From: Eretmocerus hayati
Taxonomy: Eukaryota; Arthropoda; Insecta; Hymenoptera; Aphelinidae
Direction of reading: 5' to 3'
Assembly (NCBI GenBank): GCA_029851415.1
Contig: CM056741.1
Span: 84,892,282 to 84,956,281, forward strand
DNA length: 64,000 nt
This document shows, in pieces, positions 11,665-23,366 of this stretch. How positions within the stretch are numbered: the first letter of the stretch is position 1; every line of letters begins with the position of its first letter. Both the position numbers and the translations under genes were made by a program. Under the pieces are notes generated by a model, which saw nothing but the letters and a program-made list of their open reading frames with translations, made no database searches and had not been told where the DNA came from.

Positions 11665-12065
11665 TGCCTGCTGATTGGCACATCCAAAATTCCTAGAAAT
11701 TTGGCAACATTGCTCTCCCTCAGCCCCTCTCGGCCTCGACGGCGATCTCGCTTCGGGGAACTGGCAGTCGACCACCGACCGCCGAGCAGGCTAATTATTG
11801 TAAGCCTAGCTCACCTTCGCGATTTTCAAGTGTCGCGAGCTCCATCGCATTTTCTTCGCGAAATTAATCTCTCCGCGTCGCGATTTCACCCCTCACTCCC
11901 CTCGCGCCTCTTTTTCTATAACCAAATGCAGTGAAACGGAAAGTGAATAAATTCATCCATTATATTATCACAGAAATCGAGAGTTATAAATTTACGCTTC
12001 CACTGCCCTGGCCTCGAGCGCCCTATCGCGATCTTATAACTAATATTCTGGGCTTCACCCAAACA
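11665..12065 (+). repeat. BEL/Pao 3' LTR, complete (401 bp)
   Basis: It begins TGCCTGCTGATTGG and ends CACCCAAACA, obeying the TG...CA rule, and matches the two 5' LTR fragments over its length. It supplies the reference that shows the 5' LTR is split. Confidence 0.92.
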
Positions 12066-13370
12066 GCTGTATTTTTAGCAAAGTTCAATCTAGAAAAACT
12101 AGTAAAATTATAAAATCTTTCTCTTCATGTCTGAAGAACGAAAACAAGTATCGCAGGACTTGAGAAAGCATTGGACATTGATCCAATAATGACTCGTAGT
12201 CTCCGATTCGAACATGGAATTGAGAATGTTATTCGCCGGTATGAAGAGATTCATAGAGATCTCGTTAGACGAACAAAGCAGTCTCAACTAACAGATGTTA
12301 TACTTTACATTACTTCCTAGAAATTTATACTCTTTTATACAAATGTGCACTCATCGGACAAAAATGTTGTTTCAATCTGAATCATACCGTATGAGGGATC
12401 ATCATAATCGTAATTTCATCCTTATACCTAGGGGATCGGAATCCACTCCCCGGATTCTGAGCAGGAGCTAAGGGACGAAAAAGTTCTTCCAGATTTGCAT
12501 AGAATTCATGTCCGGTGAGTGTACATTGGTTTTCACAAATTTACGACTTTACTTATAATTATATAATGGTTTATCAGCACTAACGATGATTTCCATCGTC
12601 AGAAAGACTCCTATTTAATCCCTAATTCACGAAAAAATCGGTCATAGTTGGTCGATCAGGAGTCTTGGTACGCATGCTGTACTTCTCCATAAGAGCAATG
12701 CTTTGTTCAACGCGGTTTTGCTCAACGCGGTCACCTGCCGGCACGTAACCCCCGCGTTGAACGAGGGACGCCTGTAGCTGCACACTGTTCAAAAAATTTT
12801 TTTAGGTGTTCTAGTACCTAAGAGATGAAGGAATATTTGTGTGATTCACTTTGGAGCATTGCACCTCGTATTGTAGACAAAAAAAGAGAGTCCGTATGTA
12901 TGAGCATAAGCGAGGCCCCTTTCAGACGCCCAGATTCGGATCTTGATTCTTGAACATATGATAGCTGAAGTGTAGAAAATGGGTGACGGGGATAGTTTCG
13001 GTACTCTAGAATAACCCTATGTGATCCCAGTAGCATGAGACATGGATATTTTACTTACTAAAACTCGCATTTTCGTGGTAATTGATTTTCATAAGCCTCT
13101 CATCACTCGCAGGTTCGTTTTACGTTCGAAGCGATTCTCAGGTACATGAATTCGACTGTCAAGAATTGATCACACACCGTTCCAGGCATTTCGGAGCTGG
13201 TACGTTCAGGTGCCACGCGTAAAACGCTTTTTCTGAATCAAACCACGCAGGATAACATTTTTTCTATCTGTCTTGCATTCCACTTGGGTGTAAAGCACAC
13301 CTCTGTGGCTGAGCTAGATTTGTAGGTTTTGGCTTGAAGAAAGAGATGCCATCACGGAAGGGACGACATC
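12066..13370. other. Mostly unassigned DNA, one exon-like stretch
   Basis: From 12150 to a TAG at 12318-12320 (+) there are about 55 open codons with protein-like composition, including RSLRFEHGIENVIRRYEEIH, preceded by a possible acceptor ending in CGCAG at 12155. I do not recognise the peptide. An 11-bp inverted pair GTTCAACGCGG / CCGCGTTGAAC lies near 12709-12766. Nothing else can be supported. Confidence 0.3.
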
Positions 13371-14787
13371 TTGATCGCACCAACCGCCACATCATTTGCA
13401 GTGGAGATATTGAAGAAATCAGGAAATCGCCGGACACTCATTCGAGGAGTCACCACTCTTACACACCGACAGGCACAGTCTCAGGCTAACAGCGTATGGT
13501 TCTTGGATACCTCATCAATTATTTCTCAGACTCATAGGATGATTGGTCAATGACACCGAAAGCTATGGACTAAGCCGTGCGCGGAATCCTGAGCGGGTCA
13601 TGAAAAATTTGCAATCCAGGCAAACAGTACAAACTTCTTCGTTCGACTTGAGCAAACCACGAGCTCGAAAAGATTTGGATAACATCTATCATGAGCATAT
13701 CTTTGAAAGCTTTCAACGTAGAATACAAAATAATTCGAGTTTCTTTGAAAGAACCACTAATATCACGCCGGAGTCACTTTGAAACTCAAAACCGACAGTT
13801 TCATCGCGTTCCTCGTGAAATGTTACGTCGAACTAGTGTATATTGATTTTTTTCATGGTCCAAGAGGGGCCGTGAGGAATCACAGTGATCCCAGAGGCAC
13901 GGAGGGTGGGGAGGTCAAAATTTTCAGTATAGGGGTTCCAATGTTAGAATGATGTTCGAGCGGCAAAGCAGGATACGTCGCACAGGGCGCGGCCAAAGTT
14001 TTTTCTCATTATTTTATATCGATGATTGAAAATTTACGATGGTATCGTGGAAAATCAAAAATCGGAGAATAACGCATACCCTACTGTCCATGCAAGGGTC
14101 AAGAACTGATACGATCGTGAGAAGCCCTGAACAACCAGCGCTACTTATTACTTTATTGAAACGATAGGCAGAGAGATAAACGAAAATGATTATTGTGAGG
14201 AGATTGATCACGAAAATCGAAAGACAATGTAATGGAGATTTTGAGTTGAGAATATTGGTGTGAAACGACTGTACGATTTTGAAAATGGTTATGGGATTAT
14301 GGAACGTGAAAAGTTTGAATAGTTTCGATCTCCATTGAACTGAACTGGGATGACAATCTGCAACCATATGAACTTGAAGGAGGATAAAAAAATAATAACA
14401 ATGAAATTCAAGGAGGTAGTAGAATTTCCAGCTGACTCTAGAGCGAAGAATCATTCAAAGAAAACATAACATAACCTTGAGATTATTGACGAGGGAAACT
14501 GTGAAGTTGTACAATGTGCTGAAAAGAATCATTTGCTGACTCGAAGAGTGGAAGAAAGGGGCATCAAAGGAATAATCACGAAGCTTGTTCAGAAATGCCA
14601 ACTACATGAAGTGATTTGTGGGCATGGTCTGTAGGGAAATTGTTTATCTCTTCGCATATCTGCTGGAATAGGCTCCGACGGTGGTTTTGATCCTGGACAA
14701 AACTTATATTCATTCGATCTGAATTCTTGTGAATTTATTCATGAGCAATCCATGAACTACCGTGCTGAATAATCAATTTCGAATCGA

Positions 14788-15180
14788 ATGAAAGGACTAG
14801 ACTGTAGAAGGAACTCAAATCTATCCAGTGTAAGAACAGCAACAATTGAGCGAAACAAGGAATATTTTGAATATATCACTCGTGATATCACATCACCTTA
14901 TCAAAATAGTAATGATAGCGTAATTTCGAGTATTCATGGCGGAGTGATTCCCATGGAAACTATAGCAAAGTCAGACAAGGCGAAATCAACTAGAGAAATG
15001 AGGAACAGGAGGGATACTTTTCAGTTTGAACGTGTGAAAGATAGTGATGGTTTGGAACAATCAATTACTCTAATAACGGAACCTGAAACAACGAGTGAAG
15101 AATCAATCGACAATACGACCATAAATAAATATTTCACCTTCATGCAACGGTGTGAGATGAGAAAAGCTGCGATTGAATGA
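14788..15180 (+). pseudogene. Copia relic, region before GAG-pre-integrase
   Basis: This is an open frame of 130 codons, hydrophilic and rich in Ser, Thr and Glu, ending in MQRCEMRKAAIE. It lies directly ahead of the GAG-pre-integrase signature, so by position it is the spacer between protease and integrase. I do not recognise a domain in it, and its coding assignment rests on context. Confidence 0.4.
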
Positions 15181-15239
15181 AGTGCCTTTTGAAAAATTGT
15201 TCAGAAATTAGATCATTTCTTGGCAACTTTTGAAGAACA

Positions 15240-16052
15240 ATAGTGCAATGTTATGACACGTACGAATGGGTCATATTTTAGTATACTACTTGAAAGGCTT
15301 GTAAAAGGAATTCTCCAATGATGAGAATGTGGAACAGGACATTTTTGATGATCCAATATTAGACTCTGTTCTTTGTATGATTGCTAGAATGAATAGATTG
15401 ACTCCTTCTACGATCTTGAGTACGTGGTACGGAGGCATTACGAATCTTTCATTTAGATGAAATGAGCTAACACAATCCATCTCCTCATCCTAAAGATTAT
15501 GGATATATTCATAGTTTCAAAGATGATTATTCAAGACTAGCAATGGCATATTGCATGAAAGCAAAATTTGACATAGGTTACTGTTTAGAAGCATTCGCTA
15601 GACGTGCTGAGAATCTTTTAGACAATCATGCAAGAGTTTGCTTTCTTTGAGTGATTCAAGAAGATGAATATACGAGTGTCTATACGATTGAAGTGTTGAA
15701 TTGATCAGAAGCCGAACCCCAGCTAGCATGTTCTGATGCTCTACAACATGATGGAGTTGCGGGACGCATCAATGGAACAATCCGAAAGGAATCTGAGAAT
15801 TGGCAGCTGATTCCGGTGGAGACATTATTCAAGTTGAACTATTTTGTTGTGCGGCATACATCAAGGTTCAAAGACGAACTGGATCTGAATTCAGATACGA
15901 ATGACGTGGAGTATTTTCCATTGAATGCTTTCGAACAGGTCTCATTTTTCCAAGAACTTGGAGAGAGAAATATTTACGAAAGTACAGATGTGAAATTTGA
16001 CGAAATTATGGTAAATGGTGATATTTATAAGAGAAAAGACATTAGAAACTGA
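15240..16052 (+). pseudogene. Copia relic, GAG-pre-integrase and integrase
   Basis: Near 15260 the + strand reads HVRMGHI, matching the copia WHxRxGH signature, followed at a normal distance by a degraded C-x-x-C-like end. From about 15498 it reads GYIHSFKDDYSRLAMAYCM, matching the core around the first catalytic region of copia integrase, then DEYTS and HDGVAGRINGTIRKE, corresponding to the HNGVAERxNRT segment with the catalytic glutamate (here glycine). The frame 15816-16052 ends with ESTDVKFDE, the usual SRDVxFDE end of the integrase C-terminal region. Several stops interrupt it. Confidence 0.75.
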
Positions 16053-17040
16053 CCTATGGAGAACATCAAATTGAAAAAGGGAGGACAGTTTCTGAATTTT
16101 GAGAAAGGACGAGTTGTTGGAAACGGAGGGAGGGATAGAAGAGGAACGAATTTGAGAATTATCAAAAACAAAAGGGTGAGTAAAACTAGAACGAATTGAA
16201 GAATTGTCAGAAACGGAGGAAGCAGAACAGGAGGAGGAACGTGTTGAAGAAAGATTAAAAACATATGAAGAAACAGTAATAAAGCAGTTTGAGAACAATC
16301 TTGAAAAGGAGGGAGAAGAAGAACGAAAGAGAGATGAACCTAAACAAGCTGCGACTAACGATTTGAACAAATGAGAAATTAATGAGGAATCTAAAAATAT
16401 AAATGTTCTATACTCATCTGAAATGAAGAATAGAATAGATACAACAATGCGAACTTCCTCAGCATTCAGTGTCGAGTAATGAAAATCTAGTTGTTCAACA
16501 CAGATTTTCATTTGAATTGTATCATGCTCCCATAACTCAAATAAGTGACGATCTTGTTCCTTATGAAATATGATGGAAATCAACCAAACCGAAGTATGGC
16601 AAGGTGCTGTTGACGTGGGACTTTGCGAGAATAAAGCCATGAAGAAGGACAAATTCTGCAAATATGTAGAATAATATCCTCAAATTGGAGAAGGCCTAAT
16701 TGGAATTGGAATGAACAATGATGAAATGGATGGAACAAGGTCCTTCTCCTTATTCTCTTTCTGCGGCATCCAAGGTGAGAGAGTGATGTCTCCTTCCTTC
16801 TACAGCCATCAACGAGCTTGTGCGCGAACGCGTTGACTGAGTGAGCGGGATATATTGAAACAAGATTGTAGCATAATATATAGAACACGACTGGTTATAC
16901 AGAGGTGATAACATACAATGAATTGCGATTTGAGAGATGTATACGGTCCCGTTTCACGATGAGTTTTAGTACGAGCTGTAATTTGAGTTAAACTTTATCT
17001 CGCTGTGTGTCAACTCAGCATAGAAACTGGAATTTCGGAT

Positions 17041-17340
17041 GTCAGTGTGGAGAATTCGATTTGGATATAAATTCCTTCAGGTGTAAATATTTCAGAAGAA
17101 GTGAAACAAATTGAGATGTTTGAATTATTGAACGTACTTTATGGATTGAAAATAAGCCCGAAAAGATGGAACTCACTTCCAGGAATTACAATCAAATTTT
17201 GCTCAATACATGATGATATTGATCCATGTCTATTTGATTAGACACGAGGAGATCGAATTTTGATCCCATCATTTTATCTTCATGATATGTTAATTGCAAG
17301 GAATGATGTGAAACGATTGAATGAAGTCAAAACTTACAAC
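17041..17340 (+). pseudogene. Copia relic, reverse transcriptase core
   Basis: The + strand reads VLYGLKISPKRWN, then DDIDPCLFD followed by a stop, then FYLHDMLIARNDVKRL. In copia RT these correspond to LYGLKQSPRxWN, xDPCLF and LYVDDMLI. The catalytic box YVDD has become YLHD, so the enzyme would be inactive even without the stops. Confidence 0.8.
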
Positions 17341-17479
17341 GCGAATTTGAAATTCCGAGCCCGGAAACCCTTGAGGCTTTCTTGGAATCACAATATTAGG
17401 GATAAGTCTAGTTAGGAAATGATCCTTGTACATGGAAATTTTATAGAAAGTTTGAGGCGCCCAAAAAAATGATTTGTAT

Positions 17480-18060
17480 TCCAAAAGAACACCAACGGTA
17501 ACAAACCGAGTAGTAAATAGAGAACGACGTGAACAGGAAGGATCGAACGGTGAGGAAGATCCATTAAAAATTGGAAATTATCAAAATTCATCCTATATAC
17601 AAGTTTATAGATACCTGGGGCAACGAGCTCAAATATTCTGAATGCAGTGGATGTCTTATGTGGGCACCAAATCAATTCGATAGTGCACAAACGGAAATTG
17701 GTCGCACGATTACTTAGATATCTTATGCAATGAAGAGCTTGGGTTAAAGTCATCACGATAAACATGACACTCGTAAGCTTTTTCAGATATAAGCTTTGCA
17801 GACTGTCAGTGCTTATCAACGACGTTCGGATATGTGATATGACTCTTCAAAGACTCTCTAACTTGGAGAACTCACAAATAGTCTCACGTCGCTTAATCCA
17901 CTTGCCGAGCTGAATACGCGGAAATATCTGGGGCTTGCCACGAGGCATTTTCCATGAATAAATTCATGAAACTCATAGTCAAGAAATTTTCCAAACCAAT
18001 AGGTTCATGTTGTGATGATGAAGCAGCAGCAAATAATGCTAGAACGAATGGTAGAATAAG
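17480..18060 (+). pseudogene. Copia relic, connection and RNase H region
   Basis: Across frames the sequence reads FADCQCL, then FGYVI and SLTWRTHKQSHVA, followed by CRAEYAEISGACHEAF. These match the copia RNase H landmarks (DADxAxD, TSGYVF, ISWxSKKQ and EAEYxAxxxAxxE). Stops and frame changes are frequent. Confidence 0.65.
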
Positions 18061-18240
18061 CTATGACCTATGACTGAAGTACGAGAAGATTATGTAAAGA
18101 ACTGCGAAACGAGTTCGCGCTCCAGAGATCGAATGCCTGGTGTATATTCATGAAATCTTCATCTTTCAATTCACATGAACGATGTGTAGAAAAACGAATG
18201 ATTACGAGTTGAATCAATGTGACGATGCGATGATAATTTG

Positions 18241-19389
18241 ATCATAAATACTTATTTTCATACTATGTTTCAGATCAAATATATATACACAAGTATATGT
18301 GAATATGAAACGAGAGGGATACTAGTAATGATATTAATTACTGAGTTCACAACCATAAGGGTATTCATATTCATTTAAGACAAATAATATTACAATTTGT
18401 GTATGATGATATGCTCACAAATGATATGTTTGATAATCTATGTATATGCGGGAGGAAGTGCAAGAATAAAGATGGTGTGTTGCTGCATATCAACCGTTCA
18501 TTCCGTTTGTTCGAAATAACCCTTGACGACTATAAGAATGTCTTGTTTCCCAACTCACAACTCGGGGAGCTGGTGAACGAGGCGGTTGCATAAAGAAGTG
18601 TTGGCCGATCATCTGCTCAAAATTTGATTCAGAATCCCGGCAATGGGAAATTTATTGAACGCAATCACCATACCACCAACCTCATAATATTTTCATATAT
18701 GTAAAGATAAGATAGATCGCGCAGACATGAAAGTAAGCTGATCGTAATCACTCGGCGGAGCGGGCGAAGGTGAAGGACGAGCTAGTAGAACACTGATTTG
18801 CTCACGAGTTCGACCTAACAGCCCGGGCCAGTAAGCGAACCCGAGCACATGCTCGTGCCACTCAGTACCCAAGGGGTTTCAGGGGTACCCTGAATAGTCG
18901 TAGCGATACGGGAGAGAGAGTTCATCACTCAGAGATGGAGGAGCAGAGTTGATTCGAGGGATGCGCTCTACGCGACAAAGCGAACACCGACGGTCGGTAT
19001 GAGGGGACGACATCGGTCGCATAACGCATGTCCGCTAGGGCACTAAGAATACAAAGGAAGATGGGATCATGGCACATAGGGCAAGTGAAAATCTCATTAA
19101 TCCCATCACAAGCAGTCAGCTCCTCGTCTCGGTTGATCCCACGCGCAAGGGCATCATCATAGTTCGAATCCAAGCGTCTTACCGGAGGTAGTCACGTCGC
19201 ACAGTGGGGCGAAAATTGCAAGTTGGAACAATTATGCACCCCCACAAAACAGGTGGTATCGAGACTTTGCTAATGGTCGAATTGTAGGTTTTTTCATGCA
19301 GAAGATGAATCCGTTTCCCTCGTGGGTCACCCAGAACTCGTATGGTGGTGGCATTCATCAAAACGCAAATATCAGCTAAAAATACGGTA
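18241..19389. other. Unassigned DNA with minus-strand open frames
   Basis: Frames of 64 codons (18399-18593, +), 82 codons (18925-19173, -) and 60 codons (19179-19361, -) occur. The 82-codon frame contains INEIFTCPMCHDPIF with a CxxC pair, but I cannot place it in a family. The 18700 region has a GATAAGATAGATCG run resembling the tails of LINE 3' ends nearby, so the minus-strand frames may be a decayed LINE. This is only a possibility. Confidence 0.25.
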
Positions 19390-19539
19390 TTAGCGGACTA
19401 ACTTGGAGAGGAACCAATTTGATGCATTTTTCTTGAGGAACAAAGTTGTTACATTTGTCTGAACACCTTTTTTTGGTTGCCTGGGTTTTTCAAAAAACCA
19501 TATTCTTTGAGGTCTTTGCGGTTTTTGGGGCCCCTCTGG

Positions 19540-20180
19540 GAGAATTTTGGAATTCTGACCGCGGCAATTGAAAGAGCACAAAATTTTACGTCGAAATATG
19601 GGGTTTGGGAATTTTGAATGAATTTATGCTATGAGCAAACAGAGAGGTAGTCCGAAAATTGCACAGAAGCGTTGGAAAACTCCCTGAGACTTGAAGAAGA
19701 AGCAATTTGGGGCATACTCTATAAAGTACAAAGTTTTTGCATTTTTCAAAACACATTTTTCGCTTGCGTAGGTTTTTCATAAAACTATATTTTTTGAGGT
19801 CTCTGGGGTTTTTGGGTCCTCTCCTGGGAAAATTTTGGAATTCTGACCGCGGCAATCGAAAGAGCACAAAATTTGACGTCGAAATATGTGGTTTGAGAAT
19901 TTTGAATGGATTTATGCTATGAGCAAACAGAAAAGTAGTCCGAAAATTGCACAGAAGCGTTGAAAAACTCCACGAAACTTGAAAGGAAAGCCATTCGAGG
20001 CATTTTTTGTGAGGAGAAAAAGATGTTGCATTGTTCAAAATTTATTTTTTAGTTGCCTAGGTTCTACAAAAAAACATATTTCTGAGGTTTCCGTGTTTTT
20101 TGGGGCCTTTCCTCTGAGAATTTTGGAATTCTGACCGCGGCAATCGGAAGAACACAAAATTTTACGCCAAAGTATGTATC
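19540..20180. repeat. 288-bp tandem repeats, about three copies
   Basis: The motif AATTCTGACCGCGGCAAT starts at 19551, 19839 and 20127, giving a period of exactly 288 bp twice. The copies also share GCACAAAATTTTACGTCGAAATATG, TTTATGCTATGAGCAAACAG and a GGTTTTTNGGGCC-like run, so the repeat zone extends left to about 19390. A related pair with a ~299-bp period lies at 62974-63479. The overlapping minus-strand frames are repeat by-products. Confidence 0.88.
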
Positions 20181-21520
20181 AATATGATGGTACAAGTTAA
20201 CTCATAGGAGTCAATTTATTCATACATACAATTTCTCTCCTAGTCAAAGTTCCTCGTTAACTACTATGTACAATCCATCACTCCCAACACATAATTTTCA
20301 AGTTAAATATCTGTTGGTCAATTATATAATCAAATCCTCGAGATCGTGTATCGAAATCATGATCCAAAATATGCATGTTGACAGTTTTCGAAAGATCGAA
20401 TCTTAGAGCTATACAAGAGGTCATCATCCACAATACAATAACTCAACGAGTCCACCATATCACATTAAGGACGTGGAGCGTGCAAACATCTCAGGAAGAG
20501 ATCCCACAGGAATTATCAATGGAATATTTTAGGAACTTCACAGGAACATTTAAGGAGAATTTTCCTCCATATCTGAATGAAAGATGCCGATGAAATCTCC
20601 AAAGAACCTCGCAGAAACAAGCCAGAAAACGAATTCGTGATATTTCATTGTCATATTGCATAGATATCTTCCTAAAAGCTTCCGGAAACATTTCATGGAA
20701 TATTACCGAACATTTTTCAGAAACATTTCTTATGGGATTTCTGGAAGGTTTATGGAATATCTCAGTGCAATATATCATTGATGTGGCTTTAAAAAATCTC
20801 TGAATCAATCACTAAATATATCGCAGCAATCTGGACCGGAAGATTTCTGTCAAATCACTGGAAGCTCTCTGGAAGATCCTTAAAAGGTTCCCGATAGCTT
20901 TCGAAAATATCATTTTCAACTGTTCCAGTAGTATTCAGTCGCCAACCTGTCAGCAATGGTGATTCGGAGACACTCTCGTAGCTTGTCTGGGAGGCTGCTC
21001 AGGAATCTCAGAGCGTTGTTACAAACGCGTGACCCTTAAATATCCCATCAGTATGTCACTGACAATTCTTCTGCTAACTCTTGCTCGAAAGTCCTGAGAA
21101 GTTTCCAAGAGCTCCTTGAAAAATGTCAGGGTCACATTTCAGAAGGACTATTCTCAAACACTCCTACAATGCTCCACATACACAAATCCTCAGCAATCTT
21201 GCCCTGGTAAATTTTGATAGATCCCTACTAAATTTGTTAGAGGTTCCAGAGTCCCGTATGTGAAAGTTGAAGTCAGGCAGAGATATGTCAAGTTTGTGGG
21301 TAAGATGAAACGGAACGATTCGATTCTTCCTGGGGAAAAGGAGGGACTGTCGGGATAGTCTCAAAAACTATCAACAAAGTCGCGCATCAGTAAATATCGT
21401 ACTAAAAATTGCGATAGTGTAAATCTCAGGCCGTAGAAACTTGGGAGAGCTTGGAACACGAAAACTCCTACTTTCGGCGGAATCACTCATATACCGGTTG
21501 ACCCTAAAATAGTCGAATGT
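20181..21520. other. Unassigned AT-rich DNA with quasi-repeats
   Basis: From about 20480 to 20940 short phrases such as GGAACATTT, GGAAACATTTC and ATGGAATATT recur with irregular spacing, as in very old simple-derived repeats. No gene is supported. Confidence 0.35.
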
Positions 21521-21532
21521 CAGAGCGAGCGA

Positions 21533-21597
21533 GAGAGAGAGATATTGCCTTATGCGATGATATTGGAGAGAACAGAGACAGAGAGAGAGGGAGAGAG
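21533..21597. repeat. (GA)-rich microsatellite beside LINE tail
   Basis: Imperfect GA/GAGACA runs lead directly into the (GATTA)n tail of the ORF1-only LINE at 21597. Confidence 0.85.
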
Positions 21598-23285
21598 ATT
21601 AGATTAGATTAGATTAGTTTTTATTTGGTACCTTGGGGTATTACCCTATGTGGTACAGGTAGCAATATTCAGGGTACATGATAATATAATATCATACAGA
21701 TATGTATGGATAATTCAAAACAATAAGAATTCTTATGAATTGTATCGATATTGAATAAATATCAACGATATCGCAAATGTTATAATCAAGTGGAGTCAAT
21801 TTGAGGAGTCAATCAGAATGAATTGGATTACAGAGATCGGAATGGATGAGTGAAATCACAGCGTAATTCACATACGAGGGCTATATTCGTGCGATAATTG
21901 ACGTTCCTGGGATGTGAACTCTGGACAGTCTGACCGAGAAAAAATTGGGGGATTGCAGAGCAAGCTCTTCAGTTGAATTACGAAATCTAAATCAGAAAAA
22001 TGACTGTAGGACAGAACGTATAATATAGAGGCTGAATTATTCAGCGGTACATTCTATGCTGAGATTCAAAGTTTTCGAGATCAAGCTCTGAAAAAATTGG
22101 TACCAGTGGGTCAGTTTTAGAGGGTTTCATACACACAGTGAGATTTTTCACCACTGGTTTCTGAAATTTTAAACGAGCACTCGCTGAGTAGGCTTCCTTG
22201 AGCAAATTGTGAATCTCTTTAGGCCACAATGGGTTACAAAACACCTTCGAATCATTGTCACCATCAAAAATATCTTTCAAAGTCTTCTTTTTCAATTTAG
22301 TTGAGCTCGATATAAGTTTATCGCGAACTATAGCTGACGATAATTTTACGACAATTGCTCGAGAATTAGAGTCATTGATTTTAGGAGAACTAGGAGTTGA
22401 GGTCGGAGCAGATGGATGTGCATTTCGGAATCGAGGACCTTCCTATTCTCTCACATCCACTACAAAGTTTTGAAGTTCGGGCTCATTCATAGCATCAAAA
22501 ACCTTAGCTACTATCTCGGTTCTTAAGAGATTTAAATCGCGAGGGATGTCGGATAGAATAATTTCAGCTGGATCTATTAGAGTTGTTTGATGTGAAATTT
22601 TAGACAGATCCTTACGAATTTGAGTGATATCATCCTCAATCGCATTAATTCGATTCTCAATTCTAGATTCAAGCTCATTCAACTTCGAAAAAATTCTTTC
22701 TTGACTAGCGTTGAAGTGAGAAATGAAGAGTTTAAAGTAATGTGGCATATCACTTGAATGATTGTCATTTTCTGACTTATTCTTGGAATCACGCGATTCG
22801 AAAGGGGTCATCTGATGTTGTTGTGCGGAACTCACTGCGGAAGAATTTGGTGACATTGTAGAGCGATAGAGTCGTAGATGCAATATGCTGGTTCGAGTCA
22901 GCGGTCAGGGGGCACGTACAATCGGCGGTCAGGCAGGTTACTTGACACTCGATAGGCAAAACGCTCTAAGTGGATCAACGTGTGAATCAGGCTTCAGGAT
23001 CGGTATAGCAGGGATCTAGTCCAAATTACTGCCATCTAGCTGCTGACGGCAGAAGTTCGAAGATCCAGCGGATCGAATGGCTCTCAGCAACTTAACCTCG
23101 AAATCCACGACGTGCTGATCGGAGAACAGATGGAACTCTTGCAAAACGCACAGATCCACAGAGATTGATGAACCTAGTGAATATTTGCAAGTTTGGCGTG
23201 CAATAATCTGCGAAAGAAAGGCCCGGAGGCACTTTGAGGCAGAGAAAACTGACGAAATACAGAGGAGCACTGGATAAAACGTGTG
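21597..23285 (-). mobile_element. ORF1-only LINE derivative, copy 1
   Basis: On the minus strand the order is a 5' leader (~22884-23285), an ORF1-like frame (22883 to 22041), about 440 bp of 3' untranslated DNA and a (TAATC)n tail at 21597-21618. No endonuclease or reverse transcriptase frame lies between ORF1 and the tail. A second copy with the same layout is at 47477-48963. The ORF1 C-terminus resembles that of LINE alpha at 30596-30765, so the likely source is an alpha-like LINE that lost ORF2. The layout recalls mammalian HAL1 (half-L1) elements. Confidence 0.7.
22041..22883 (-). pseudogene. LINE ORF1-like protein, one internal amber stop
   Basis: The frame is 280 codons long if a TAG at 22443-22445 is ignored. 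Copy 2 has tryptophan at the equivalent place, so a TGG to TAG change explains it. Residues ~50-90 form a likely coiled coil (ERIFSKLNELESRIENRINA), as in LINE ORF1 proteins that trimerise on RNA. This is followed by AEIILSDIPRDLNLL and VFDAMNEPELQNFVVDVR, which look like an RRM-type core. The C-terminal part contains RLKFQKPVVKNLTVCMKPS, shared with LINE alpha and copy 2. It ends in TGA with no ORF2 behind it. Confidence 0.7.
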
Positions 23286-23296
23286 ATGAGACTCAC

Positions 23297-23297
23297 C

Positions 23298-23361
<64 letters not shown>
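23297..23361. repeat. (GA)n microsatellite
   Basis: An almost pure GA tract of about 60 bp. It lies between the 5' end of the ORF1-only LINE and the (GATT)n tail of the truncated gamma LINE. Confidence 0.95.

Positions 23362-23366
<5 letters not shown>

Larger units (their letters stand above)
8048..12065 (+). mobile_element. Defective BEL/Pao LTR retrotransposon
   Basis: The order is 5' LTR remnant, primer-binding site, about 1.15 kb of leader, gag with zinc knuckles, aspartic protease, the N-terminal part of Pao-type reverse transcriptase, then a full 3' LTR. The RT core with its YxDD box, RNase H and integrase are missing: coding similarity stops near 11580 and the LTR starts at 11665. 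The copy also carries frameshifts. No 5-bp target duplication is visible, because the base runs before 485 and after 12065 differ. It could at most be moved in trans. Confidence 0.88.
13371..18240 (+). mobile_element. Ancient Ty1/copia relic
   Basis: Reading the + strand across stops and frame changes recovers the copia order: a possible protease segment (VWFLDTSSI near 13490), GAG-pre-integrase (~15250-15400), integrase (~15490-16050), RT (~17040-17340) and RNase H (~17700-18060). No LTRs were identified. The RT block resembles that of the younger copia at 50-58 kb (YGLKISPKRWN here, YGLRISPKKWN there). The part from 13800 to 14780 shows little similarity and may contain an insertion. It is dead and much older than the other copia. 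Confidence 0.75.

Noticed and set aside
14014..14454. 146-codon minus frame rich in Phe, Ile and Leu that could be taken for a membrane protein
   Set aside because: It is AT-rich antisense sequence inside or next to a + strand copia relic, with no recognisable family.
15942..16661. 239-codon minus frame, Ser-rich
   Set aside because: It is antisense to the Glu/Arg-rich part of the copia relic, whose + strand reading has recognisable integrase residues just upstream.
22885..22910. GGTTCGAGTC, resembling a tRNA B box
   Set aside because: No matching A box, acceptor stem or anticodon arm could be drawn around it; it lies in a LINE leader.
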